NCBI GenBank assembly: GCA_030146225.1
Contig: JASLCA010000268.1
Coordinates: 1-7,087 of the forward strand
Source of the DNA: Sphingobacterium sp.
Lineage (GTDB): Bacteria; Bacteroidota; Bacteroidia; Sphingobacteriales; Sphingobacteriaceae
Direction: 5' to 3'
Length of the DNA: 7,087 nucleotides
The position numbers were made by a program, and so were the translations under genes. The stretch's first letter is position 1; every line of letters starts with the position of its first letter. The notes below the pieces were generated by a model that saw only the letters and a list, made by a program, of their open reading frames with translations, had not been told where the DNA came from and ran no database searches. Positions 1-7,087 of this stretch are shown in pieces.

Positions 1-1018
1 TGCATAGGCCGACCAGTACCATAAGCCATACGGACATAGCGCCTGTGGTGATCAATGACAATAGCACCAAGCTTGCGGCCATTAAGGATACGATGAATAG
101 GATCTTGCTACTTTGAAATTTGTTCAGGAAGAAGGAGCCTACAAAGCGTCCGACTAGCATCCCACCCCAGTAATAGGTCAGGTAAACATTGGCACTGCTC
201 TCTGCGATGTCCATTCTGTCGGCAATATAATTCGTCAGGTAGGTACCGATAGCTACCTCTGCCCCTACGTACATAAAGAGGGCTATTATGCCGAATTTCA
301 ATACAGGGAATTTCGAAAGGAGCTGGAATATACCTAACTGTTCTGCTGACTCCGCTGCTTCAGTTTTTTTTGCTTGTGGGAAGTTGATGCTGAATATCAG
401 TATCCCGATAAGCAATAAGCCCGTGGCAATAATCATGTAGGGCTTAACCAATATGGAGGAACTGTTATTGGTTTCGGTAATTTTTGAAAGAATAAAATGC
501 GCGCCAAATATCGGGGCTATGGTTGTCCCAAGGGAGCCTACACCCTGAATTAAGGTCAATCTGGAAGCAGCGGTCTCTGCTGGTCCTAAAAAGGTTATGT
601 AGGGGTTGGCGGAGACTTGCAACAAGACAATGCCGATGGCTACTATAAATAGTGCTGCTAGGAATAGGTAATATTCATGGAACAAGGAGGCTGGATAAAA
701 CAGGAATGCTCCTATTGCTGCGATGCCAAAGCCCAGAACCATTCCATTTTTGAAGCCTATCCTATCCACCAGACGTCCTGCTGGAATGGATATCAGGCCA
801 TAGGTCAAGTAGAAATAAAACTGAACCAAAGAGGATTGGGAATAGGTCAGGTTGAATCCTTGCTTAAAAAATGGCACTAGGGTATCATTCAATACCGTAA
901 TAAAGCCCAACATAAAGTAGAGGATGGCCAATATCAGTAGTGCCACCTTGAAGGAGGAGCCTTGACCGGATTGACCTGTACCAGCGGTATTTAACGTGTT
1001 GTTTGGAACTGTAGGCAT
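1..1018 (-). CDS. FHS-family sugar:cation symporter (MFS; GluP/NagP-like), 3' end cut by window edge
   Basis: Inner-membrane permease that probably imports a free sugar or amino sugar with H+ or Na+. My translation from ATG at 1018 is open for 339 residues to the left edge; the family is usually about 400-440 long, so the last helices are missing. Visible features are a short polar N-terminus, many hydrophobic helices, GFITVLND at 38-45, a loop GRLVDRIGFK at 81-90, QVSANPYITFLGP at 134-146, SRLTLIQGVGSLGTTIAP at 152-169 and YVGAEVAIGTYLTNY at 250-264, all hallmarks of the fucose/glucose/GlcNAc permease group. D45 aligns with the proton-coupling D46 of E. coli FucP, while Q134 replaces FucP E135, arguing against fucose. 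It starts 10 bp after the epimerase stop and is the last gene visible in the operon. Substrate (GlcNAc, ManNAc, sialic acid or a hexose) is inferred from the neighbour. Confidence 0.9.
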   Translation of the reverse strand, partial: MPTVPNNTLNTAGTGQSGQGSSFKVALLILAILYFMLGFITVLNDTLVPFFKQGFNLTYSQSSLVQFYFYLTYGLISIPAGRLVDRIGFKNGMVLGFGIAAIGAFLFYPASLFHEYYLFLAALFIVAIGIVLLQVSANPYITFLGPAETAASRLTLIQGVGSLGTTIAPIFGAHFILSKITETNNSSSILVKPYMIIATGLLLIGILIFSINFPQAKKTEAAESAEQLGIFQLLSKFPVLKFGIIALFMYVGAEVAIGTYLTNYIADRMDIAESSANVYLTYYWGGMLVGRFVGSFFLNKFQSSKILFIVSLMAASLVLLSLITTGAMSVWLMVLVGLC

Positions 1019-1028
1019 AATATTGTGC

Positions 1029-2219
1029 TTATTTAAGGGCGGTTAACTCCTCTTGTTCATAAATTTTGTTTGCAATTGTCGCCAACTGATACAAGGCTCT
1101 TGGGGCATGGAAACAGCCTTTCCACTTTCCACCTTTTAGATCTAATAAGACCTCGCCCTGGCGATTTAGGTAGCCAAACATTTCGCCATATTCGGGATCG
1201 ACAAACTTGTCCCATATGTAAGTGTGCAACTTATTGTACCAGGCTAAGCATTGTTCATTACCGGTCAACTGGTAGCCTTTTAACATCGTAATGGTGGCTT
1301 CTAAATGTACCCACCATAGTTTTTGATCCCATTCTAATTGCTGTAAGGGTGCACCTGTACGATCTAAGAAGTAGAATATTCCTTCGTGCTCTTTATCCCA
1401 GCCGTAGTCCATCAGGTTCAGGCTGATTTCTACACACTTTTGGATCAATGCCTTATCTCCCCACTTCTGTGCAATATCCATAACAAACCACATGGATTCT
1501 AGGCCATGACCTGGGTTTACTAAACGTCCATCATAGGAATCATGCAACTCGCCATCAACGGTTACATTTTCTACAATTATGCCGAGCTCTTCACGGTAGA
1601 AGGTGTTCATCACTTCATTGATGCCAAATCGTAGGGTTTCTTCCACCTCTTCTTTGGGCAATAAGTGCTCTATTTCGAGCACTAAATTACAGAGAATCAT
1701 CGGCAGCGAAAAGCCTTTTAAGGCGCGGCTTCCGGGTACTGCCTTTGAATAAATACCTTTTGGATTGTCGCGACGTGCTAGGATGCGACCAAATGAATGC
1801 AGGGCGATCTCACTATATTTTTTGTCTCCTGTAGCCTTGTACAACTGGGCATACGCCATCGTTGCAAAACAATCGGAGAAGATACTGTGCGGTTGGATCA
1901 AGGGATTGCCTGCTCTATCCATTGCAAAGTACCAATCTCCATTGGAATCCATCCCATGTTGCGCGAGGTAATCGGCCCCCGTAATGGCTGTTTCCAAAAA
2001 TGTGGCGTTCTTTTCAAAATTATTATAGAGCATCGAGAAAGTCCATACTTGTCGATGTTGAAGCCACATAAATTTATCGGTATCGTAAACCTCCCCTTTG
2101 CGGTTTAAGCAGGTGAAAAAACCGCCATATTCCTTGTCGATGGAATGGTTTAACCAAAAGGGTATTATATTCGTTTTTAAGTAATTACTGTATAATGCTG
2201 CACGCTCTTTGAAGCTCAT
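1029..2219 (-). CDS. N-acylglucosamine 2-epimerase (AGE/RnBP family; NanE-type in function)
   Basis: Cytoplasmic (alpha/alpha)6-barrel enzyme of 396 aa, the normal family length, with no signal peptide. It probably interconverts N-acetylmannosamine and N-acetylglucosamine, the step after sialic-acid cleavage. Seen in the sequence: GGFFTCLNR at 32-40, QHRQVW at 54-59 (R56), GRLVNPGHGLESMWF at 231-245 (H238, E241), WWVHLEA at 302-308 (E307) and GGKWKGCFHAPRALY at 363-377 (H371). From memory, R56, H238, E307 and H371 match the active-site Arg, His, Glu and His of characterised cyanobacterial AGE with an offset of one. NPGHxLE and KGCFHxPR are the AGE forms; cellobiose 2-epimerases carry different residues around both histidines. 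The ATG at 2219 puts the protein directly at the family's first helix. It follows the EEP gene by 23 bp and precedes the permease by 10 bp. Family is sure; the exact sugar is inferred. Confidence 0.93.
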   Translation of the reverse strand: MSFKERAALYSNYLKTNIIPFWLNHSIDKEYGGFFTCLNRKGEVYDTDKFMWLQHRQVWTFSMLYNNFEKNATFLETAITGADYLAQHGMDSNGDWYFAMDRAGNPLIQPHSIFSDCFATMAYAQLYKATGDKKYSEIALHSFGRILARRDNPKGIYSKAVPGSRALKGFSLPMILCNLVLEIEHLLPKEEVEETLRFGINEVMNTFYREELGIIVENVTVDGELHDSYDGRLVNPGHGLESMWFVMDIAQKWGDKALIQKCVEISLNLMDYGWDKEHEGIFYFLDRTGAPLQQLEWDQKLWWVHLEATITMLKGYQLTGNEQCLAWYNKLHTYIWDKFVDPEYGEMFGYLNRQGEVLLDLKGGKWKGCFHAPRALYQLATIANKIYEQEELTALK

Positions 2220-2242
2220 ATGTCTGGGTAGTTTTGTTATGT

Positions 2243-3094
2243 TTAGTTTTGATAATTTAATTCCATCACAACTGGCAAATGATCAGAAGCATAAGTTTCT
2301 GGATAGGTTGTATAGGATTTTAGCTTAAAAATACTTTGTGCTGTATTGTTGAATAGCAAATAATCTATGGCTGTGGTTGGCTTCGTTGCGGAGTGTGTAC
2401 TCGGACAGTTTGTGCAAGGCACCTGAAAGATTACTTTCAGTAAATCCCACAGGCTATTGGATTGATTCATATTGAAGTCACCACCCAATATAATTGGGTA
2501 TTTTTGATAGGACTTCATTGCTTTTAACATCTCGCGCGTTTGCAACTCCCGATTCGCATCGGAGATATGATCTAAATGTACGGTTGCAAAGACCATATCG
2601 GAACCGTCTTCCAATTGCACCCGTACCCAACCAGCTGTTCTCATCTCTGCTCCTGTGCCGGCTACCACTGGTAGGGCGACTTGCTTAAACTCCAAGATTG
2701 AATATTTAGACAGGATGGCTAAGCCATACTCGCCATTGGAGCGATCTATTGCTTTAAAAAACTGATAATGCATCCCTGTCAACTCCGCTAATTTTGCGGC
2801 TTGATCTAGATCTTTACCGGATCGGTCCGTGAACCTATCAACTTCTTGTAAGGCTACAAAGGATGGCTTAGCTGTGTTGATCACCTTGGCAATGGCCTCC
2901 ATATCCACTACCGTACTGGGTTGTGAGGGAGGGTTTCCAATGTGGATGTTGTAGGACATAAATTTGATGGCTGTACCTGCATCTTCTGTATTTTTATCAT
3001 TGGCGCTTGAATCTTTATCACATGCCATCACTGTAAAGAAAAGTGGGGCGATAAGTAGCGCTAGGAAAGCGGATTTTAGGTTTTTGTTTATCAT
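2243..3094 (-). CDS. Endonuclease/exonuclease/phosphatase-fold lipoprotein, putative glycan phosphodiesterase or phosphatase
   Basis: Exported metal-dependent phosphoesterase fold of 283 aa. I take the ATG at 3094 rather than a TTG two codons upstream, because ATGA couples it to the SusD stop. Residues 1-25 form a lipoprotein signal ending TVMAC (lipid Cys25), followed by an acidic, serine-rich tether to about residue 40. The catalytic set looks complete: SYNIHIG (N49), LQEVDRF (E84), YGLAILS at 123-129, TVHLDH (H173), RELQ at 182-185, GGDFNMN (D206, N208), IDYLLFN (D244) and SDHLP (D271, H272). The fold covers nucleases, sphingomyelinases and inositol phosphatases, so the substrate cannot be read from the motifs. 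Its position behind SusD and its lipid anchor favour a surface or periplasmic role on a phosphorylated ligand over DNA processing. The only non-lipid cysteines, C227 and C230, form a CxxC near the active site. Confidence 0.9.
   Translation of the reverse strand: MINKNLKSAFLALLIAPLFFTVMACDKDSSANDKNTEDAGTAIKFMSYNIHIGNPPSQPSTVVDMEAIAKVINTAKPSFVALQEVDRFTDRSGKDLDQAAKLAELTGMHYQFFKAIDRSNGEYGLAILSKYSILEFKQVALPVVAGTGAEMRTAGWVRVQLEDGSDMVFATVHLDHISDANRELQTREMLKAMKSYQKYPIILGGDFNMNQSNSLWDLLKVIFQVPCTNCPSTHSATKPTTAIDYLLFNNTAQSIFKLKSYTTYPETYASDHLPVVMELNYQN
3020..3094 (-). other. Lipoprotein signal peptide of the EEP protein
   Basis: The first 25 codons encode a basic N-terminus (MINKNLK), a hydrophobic core and the lipobox TVMAC. 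The residues after the cysteine (DKDSSANDKNTED) are acidic and Ser/Asn-rich. This is broadly like the surface lipoprotein export signals described in Bacteroidota, but it is not a clean match to a published consensus. Lipidation is well supported; surface exposure is only suggested. Confidence 0.7.
3091..3094 (-). promoter_or_regulatory. ATGA stop-start overlap coupling SusD to the EEP lipoprotein
   Basis: Read on the minus strand, ATGA contains the ATG of the EEP gene and the TGA of susD, sharing four bases. Such overlaps usually mean reinitiation by the same ribosome, so the two products should be made in linked amounts. It also decides the EEP start: the alternative TTG at 3100 would only add two residues before the signal peptide. 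Confidence 0.75.
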
Positions 3095-4857
3095 TTCCAA
3101 TCTGGATTTTGTAATAAGTTAGGATTCATTAATAAGTCGTTCTCTGGGATTGGGTAGAGGTACATACGGTCATGCCAGCTGCGCTGCACATTACGCATCC
3201 ATATTATCTCGCCTTTTGAGCCTTCTGCTAATACCATGGTATTGGGCTGTCCATTGATGCTGCTTGCGATATTCATATAGATCACGCCTGGCTCGGTACT
3301 GCTTGCCGTACCATTGACAAAGGCTACGTCTTTACGGCCATCTTCATTTAAATCAATGGAAGTACCTACCTGCGGAACATACATCCCATTCCATTCTTCC
3401 GTAAATAGTTCGCCGCGTTTCCAACGGATTATATCATAGAATCGCTGCCCTTCAAGTGCAAGCTCTATACCTCTTTCACGACGTGTCTCCAGTATTACCG
3501 CATCATTAATAGCAGGGAAATAAGCGATTTTCAAGTAATTATCCACTTGAGTGGGCTTAGTATTTATACCATTGGTTATTCCTGCTCGCTTGCGCAGCGT
3601 ACCGACTGTGGCCGCCCAATCTTCATCACTCATCGTGCCTAGCTCGGCTTTTGCTTCTGCATAGTTGAGCAGGACTTCCGCATAACGCATAATGGGGATG
3701 TTGGTTGCGTTACGAACTCCTCCATCTAAGGCATTATCCGCTTCTACCCACTTGATCGGCTGATAGCCGGTATAGGTATGTGAAAAGGTTGGTGCGGTCT
3801 CAATGGGTTGCCCTCCATTCATCCGCGTGTAGCCTGCCGTGCGAATGGTTTGCTTCAGACGCTTATCCCTATTTTTGGTTTCCTGTTGAAAGGTCATTGT
3901 CTTATGGCCTGCTATATCCGTAAAGGCTGTTCCGTCAATGGTCAGGTAGGTATTGATAAACTTTCGGGTAATGCTTAGTCGATCTCCATAAGAGGAGGAC
4001 GTATAATACCAGTTTGCATCATGATAAACGCCTAGTTCAGTACTGTAGGCAATATTTAACACAGTCTCTGTATTGACACCTTGCTGAATAAAGAGGTTCT
4101 TGTAGCTCGTCTCTGTGTCGGCATTGCTTAAGGTGTACACCTTTGCATCCATTACTGCTTTCGCTGCATTAGCTGCTTCTTGCAACCATTCGTCTGCTGA
4201 GCTTTGCAAAGCAATCTCCTCATGATATTTTCGATAAGTTCCTTCGAACAGACAAATACGTGCTTTAAATGCTTGTGCGACAGATTTTGTTATACGCGTT
4301 CGTGTGGGATCTGCTGCTGTATTGATGTTTTGAATTGCGAAATTCAAATCATTCATTACTGAATCCATAACTGTTTTGCGGGCTGTTCTTCCGCTAAATA
4401 AGATTTCATCGCCGGTGCCAATTGTTTTATTTACCCAAGGCACATCTCCAAAGCGCTTGACTTTTTCAAAATAGAAGTAGGCACGGAAAAAGCGCGCTAT
4501 CGCCGCATAATGTCCCCGCACTTCTGCGGATACTGCTGGGGAGGTATTGTTCTCCAAGAAATAGTTTATGTTGCGTAAGGCTGTCCATGTCCAACCACTG
4601 CTTTGTCTTGGTCCAAATGCTCCTGCCCTAAAGAAATCAGGGACGTCCTTTCTGGCTACGTAATCTGCCATATTATCTCCGCGCAAGACATCATTGGAGG
4701 TAGGGAGATTGGTATAGAATGAGTTGCTATACAATTTTAAGCCCGACTCTGTGTTGAATACGCCCTCTTTGCTTACGGTAGACTTTGGCTCCTGATCCAG
4801 CTTGTTGCAGGCTGTTAGCGTACATGCAATTGCGATATATAGAAAAGTTCTTTTCAT
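3091..4857 (-). CDS. susD-like: SusD/RagB-family nutrient-binding outer-membrane lipoprotein
   Basis: Surface lipoprotein that acts as the ligand-binding lid of the SusC transporter encoded just upstream. It has 588 aa, at the long end of the family but intact. Residues 1-17 are a lipoprotein signal (TLTAC, Cys17), followed by NKLDQEP, the usual SusD N-terminus. The N-terminal SusD-like region with TPR helices includes ARFFRAYFYFEKVKRFGDVP at 121-140. The C-terminal RagB/SusD region includes RYAEVLLNYAEAKAELG at 391-407, ERGIELALEGQRFYDIIRWK at 461-480 and a terminal YLYPIPENDLLMNPNLLQNP at 567-586. DLNEDGRKD at 502-510 resembles a calcium-binding DxNxDG loop, which is common in this family. 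The ATG at 4857 lies 11 bp after the susC stop behind an A-rich leader (taagaaagaac), and the stop overlaps the EEP start. The ligand cannot be told from sequence; aromatic residues at 87-91 (SGWTW) and 283-285 could contribute to binding. Confidence 0.96.
   Translation of the reverse strand: MKRTFLYIAIACTLTACNKLDQEPKSTVSKEGVFNTESGLKLYSNSFYTNLPTSNDVLRGDNMADYVARKDVPDFFRAGAFGPRQSSGWTWTALRNINYFLENNTSPAVSAEVRGHYAAIARFFRAYFYFEKVKRFGDVPWVNKTIGTGDEILFSGRTARKTVMDSVMNDLNFAIQNINTAADPTRTRITKSVAQAFKARICLFEGTYRKYHEEIALQSSADEWLQEAANAAKAVMDAKVYTLSNADTETSYKNLFIQQGVNTETVLNIAYSTELGVYHDANWYYTSSSYGDRLSITRKFINTYLTIDGTAFTDIAGHKTMTFQQETKNRDKRLKQTIRTAGYTRMNGGQPIETAPTFSHTYTGYQPIKWVEADNALDGGVRNATNIPIMRYAEVLLNYAEAKAELGTMSDEDWAATVGTLRKRAGITNGINTKPTQVDNYLKIAYFPAINDAVILETRRERGIELALEGQRFYDIIRWKRGELFTEEWNGMYVPQVGTSIDLNEDGRKDVAFVNGTASSTEPGVIYMNIASSINGQPNTMVLAEGSKGEIIWMRNVQRSWHDRMYLYPIPENDLLMNPNLLQNPDWK
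4807..4857 (-). other. Lipoprotein signal peptide of the SusD-like protein
   Basis: Codons 1-17 encode a basic start (MKRT), a short hydrophobic core and the lipobox LTAC with Cys17 as the lipidation site. The mature start CNKLDQEP has acidic residues at +4 and +6, typical of surface-displayed SusD proteins. C11 inside the hydrophobic core is not a candidate, since no lipobox precedes it. Confidence 0.85.
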
Positions 4858-4868
4858 GTTCTTTCTTA

Positions 4869-7087
4869 TTAAAATGTTAATGTTATGCCAAAGGAGTAAC
4901 TTTTTATCATCGGATAATTAAATCCATCTCCTTGATTGGAGTCACCTAACAATGCATCTGAATCGCCCGTATTTTCGGGGTCAATATTATTCTTTGTGAT
5001 TTTGAACATTGGCGAATAGGTCCAAAGGTTTTCTCCTGAGAAGTATATGGCTAGGGATTTAGCTTTTATACGCTGTAGGACTGCCGCTGGAATTTTATAA
5101 CCTATCTGTAGGTTTTTAAGGCGTACATAGGCTGCATTCTGTAGGTATTTGGTCTGTGTCTCGCGCAGTGTTCCGCCTGCTTGCCAAGCTAGGTAACCTG
5201 TGTAGCGTGGGAAGTAGGCATTTGGATTTTCTTCAGACCAAATATTCCCCAACTGGGAGACTAAGGGATGCCCATAAGGTGCATTGTATTGTCCCCAAAA
5301 GGTATTCGCCCCGCGACTGGGGTACCAATCTTGGGAGCCAACTCCTTGTAGGAAGGCACTCGCAAAGAAATTGCTGTAGTCCAAAGCAAGATTAAACCCG
5401 AATTGATAACGCGGGGATTCATTTCCGATAATTACGCGGTCGCCTGAGTTGGACACGGTATTCTCCCCATTATTGATAAGGCCATCATTATTTATGTCTT
5501 TGAATTTAATATCACCTGTACGCCATACGCCTGAAGCGGTGGTGCTAAACAAGCTTTGGTCTGCGGAAGTCCGAATCTCATGTTGTGATGTAAAGAAGCC
5601 ATCTGTTACGTAGCCCCATATTTCGCCCAAGGTCTGACCTTCATAGTAGTCGGTGAGCAGTTTTCGCTCATTGTTGAATTTTAGGATCTTGGATTTGCTA
5701 TCTGACAACATTGCCCGCACGGTAAAATTCAATGGCTTATTGGCAATCATCGCCTTGTCGGCATAGCTTACGGTTAGCTCGAAGCCTCGAGTGTCGAGGT
5801 CCGCATAATTACCCCTAGGTGAAGCCGCCCCAAATATAGCGGGTAGTTCTCTTCCTGCGGTGAACATGTCAGTCGTCTTGCGCGAATAGTAGTCGGCATT
5901 AATATTGATTTTATTGTTGAGCATGCTGATGTCCATACCAAAGTTGGCGGTCGTAGAGGTTTCCCATGTAAGTCCATCTGGCAGAACGGCTGGGGCACTT
6001 GTACTTGCATTTTGTTTGCCTTCTAGTATACGCGTCATTTGGGCCAGCGCTAGGCGCTCTTGGAATACATACGAGCTTATATTCCCATTGCCTAAGGATC
6101 CATAGGATGCGCGAAATTTTAGGTCTGATACGATCTTTGGATTTACCTTCCAGAAGGATTCCTTGGATACCCGCCATCCCCCAGAAACGGATGGAAATAA
6201 TGCATAGCGCTCGTCTTTTGGGAATTTAGAAGAGCCATCATAGCGACCATTAACTTCTATCAGGTAGCGATCGTCATAGCTGTAGTTTAAACGGAAGAAA
6301 CCACCCAGAATATTCCATTGCTCATAGCCCCCTGTTGTGGCCATGGCATCTCCTAATGCCAGATTGATATCTTTTGCATCTTCATAGATCAAGCCATTAC
6401 GCTCCATCCCTGTGCGCTTATAGGTACTCAACTCATAGTTGTAGCCTACTAATCCTTTGAGGTAATGCTTGTCAAAGGTCTTCTCATAGTCTGCATAGAG
6501 GTTTGTAGCAAGGTACTGCGTGTTGCGCTGTATTTCGCGAATATCGTTGTATTGATTGCCTAAGTACTCAACTACCCCTGCAATGCGACTATAGGGTACT
6601 GGAACACGAATTCTATTTTCATTGGAGTTGGTGTTTTGGTAGGTGAAATCCCCTTTGATGTTTAAGGCTTTGTTAAGAAATTTCGCATGAAAGCCCGACA
6701 TTGTACGCAGCACATTTCTGTCGTAGTCCATTCCATTTTTACCATAGACATAGTCTCCTACGGTATAGGCCGCAGATTGAGTCAGGGTTCCATCGGGGTT
6801 GTACATCGGAACCATCGGATGGCCTTCTGCAACCATATTTCGCCAGATACCGCCGGACTCCCCCACATTCAATGGGATTCGAAATATATTTTTAGAGAAC
6901 TCTGTATTGTTTTGAACGCTTAACCAGTCCGTCAGATCTATAGTTCCTTTTGCACGGAGGTTGTACATCTTGTAATCATCAGAATTGTAGCGAAATAGAC
7001 CTGGTTGATCGAGGTAATGTGCTGAGAGTATATAACTCGTCTTTTCGCTTTTACCAGACAAACTTACGTTATGGTCGATTGCATAGG
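4869..7087 (-). CDS. susC-like: SusC/RagA-family TonB-dependent outer-membrane transporter, 5' end outside window
   Basis: Outer-membrane beta-barrel that imports the SusD-bound ligand using TonB energy. The frame is open through the right edge, so 738 residues of a protein normally near 1000-1100 are visible. The first ones, YAIDHNVSLSGKSEKTSY, are the family's junction between plug and barrel; signal peptide, carboxypeptidase-like domain, TonB box and plug are off the window. A TTG at 7061 inside this stretch is not a start. Barrel motifs, counted from the first full codon, include NGRYDGSSKF at 279-288, LGEIWGYVTDGFF at 486-498, FKDINNDGLIN at 528-538, ESPRYQFGFN at 556-565, YLQNAAYVRLKNLQIGY at 647-663 and the C-terminal SYSFGITLTF with its terminal Phe for Bam-dependent insertion. 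It precedes susD by 11 bp. No frameshift was seen. The substrate is unknown. Confidence 0.95.
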   Translation of the reverse strand, partial: YAIDHNVSLSGKSEKTSYILSAHYLDQPGLFRYNSDDYKMYNLRAKGTIDLTDWLSVQNNTEFSKNIFRIPLNVGESGGIWRNMVAEGHPMVPMYNPDGTLTQSAAYTVGDYVYGKNGMDYDRNVLRTMSGFHAKFLNKALNIKGDFTYQNTNSNENRIRVPVPYSRIAGVVEYLGNQYNDIREIQRNTQYLATNLYADYEKTFDKHYLKGLVGYNYELSTYKRTGMERNGLIYEDAKDINLALGDAMATTGGYEQWNILGGFFRLNYSYDDRYLIEVNGRYDGSSKFPKDERYALFPSVSGGWRVSKESFWKVNPKIVSDLKFRASYGSLGNGNISSYVFQERLALAQMTRILEGKQNASTSAPAVLPDGLTWETSTTANFGMDISMLNNKININADYYSRKTTDMFTAGRELPAIFGAASPRGNYADLDTRGFELTVSYADKAMIANKPLNFTVRAMLSDSKSKILKFNNERKLLTDYYEGQTLGEIWGYVTDGFFTSQHEIRTSADQSLFSTTASGVWRTGDIKFKDINNDGLINNGENTVSNSGDRVIIGNESPRYQFGFNLALDYSNFFASAFLQGVGSQDWYPSRGANTFWGQYNAPYGHPLVSQLGNIWSEENPNAYFPRYTGYLAWQAGGTLRETQTKYLQNAAYVRLKNLQIGYKIPAAVLQRIKAKSLAIYFSGENLWTYSPMFKITKNNIDPENTGDSDALLGDSNQGDGFNYPMIKSYSFGITLTF

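Noticed and set aside
677..880. Plus-strand open frame of 67 codons within the permease region.
   Set aside because: The opposite strand encodes continuous, family-matching FHS permease helices across this stretch.
1797..2108. Plus-strand open frame of 103 codons antisense to the epimerase.
   Set aside because: It lies wholly over a well-conserved enzyme gene, encodes no recognisable domain and has no context of its own; it is a shadow of the real frame.
2220..2242. Possible internal promoter in the gap before the epimerase.
   Set aside because: Neither the gap nor the sequence just upstream shows the Bacteroidota TAnnTTTG -7 element; co-transcription from upstream is simpler.
3092..3100. 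TTG at 3100 as the start of the EEP gene (two extra residues).
   Set aside because: An ATG two codons downstream gives a canonical signal peptide and an ATGA coupling overlap with the susD stop, so the TTG is unnecessary.
5785..5799. Perfect inverted repeat CCTCGA-GTG-TCGAGG, a possible hairpin.
   Set aside because: It is short, inside the SusC coding region, has no U-tract, and falls on the conserved DLDTRGFEL stretch; best explained by chance in coding sequence.
5774..6177. Two minus-strand open frames (5774-6010 and 5911-6177) in another frame of the SusC gene.
   Set aside because: They overlap intact SusC barrel coding sequence, and their translations are low-complexity and basic without any family resemblance.
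7059..7061. TTG at 7061 as the start of the SusC gene.
   Set aside because: The frame stays open to the window edge, and the upstream residues (YAIDHNVS) continue the family's plug-barrel junction, so the gene is truncated by the window.

Overview
The window is a compact fragment of a Bacteroidota polysaccharide-utilisation-type operon. All recognisable genes lie on the minus strand, so transcription runs from high to low coordinates. The SusC/SusD pair is specific to this phylum. Together with moderate base composition, leaders without strong Shine-Dalgarno sequences and the style of the proteins, it suggests a Sphingobacteriaceae member, perhaps Sphingobacterium. The phylum is near certain; the genus is a guess.

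In transcription order the layout is: (1) a SusC/RagA TonB-dependent outer-membrane transporter whose 5' part (signal peptide, carboxypeptidase-like domain, plug) lies beyond the right edge; (2) its SusD/RagB lipoprotein partner; (3) a lipoprotein of the endonuclease/exonuclease/phosphatase (EEP) metal-hydrolase fold, whose ATG overlaps the SusD stop as ATGA; (4) a cytoplasmic N-acylglucosamine 2-epimerase (AGE/RnBP type); (5) a sugar:cation symporter of the FHS branch of the MFS, cut by the left edge. Gaps or overlaps are 11, -4, 23 and 10 bp, which indicates one transcript. No stretch over 300 bp lacks a gene. No tRNA, rRNA, CRISPR, insertion sequence, promoter or terminator was recognised.

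A consistent reading is an uptake and catabolism route for an N-acetylated amino-sugar-containing glycan. SusC/D brings an oligosaccharide or sugar across the outer membrane. The EEP lipoprotein may act on a phosphate ester or phosphodiester of the ligand. The FHS permease takes the free sugar across the inner membrane, and the epimerase interconverts ManNAc and GlcNAc. This resembles sialic-acid (nan) or host-glycan loci of Bacteroidota, but no sialidase, NanA lyase or other glycoside hydrolase is in view, so the substrate remains inferred. The least understood and most interesting member is the EEP lipoprotein, which has a CxxC pair next to its catalytic core and is translationally coupled to SusD.
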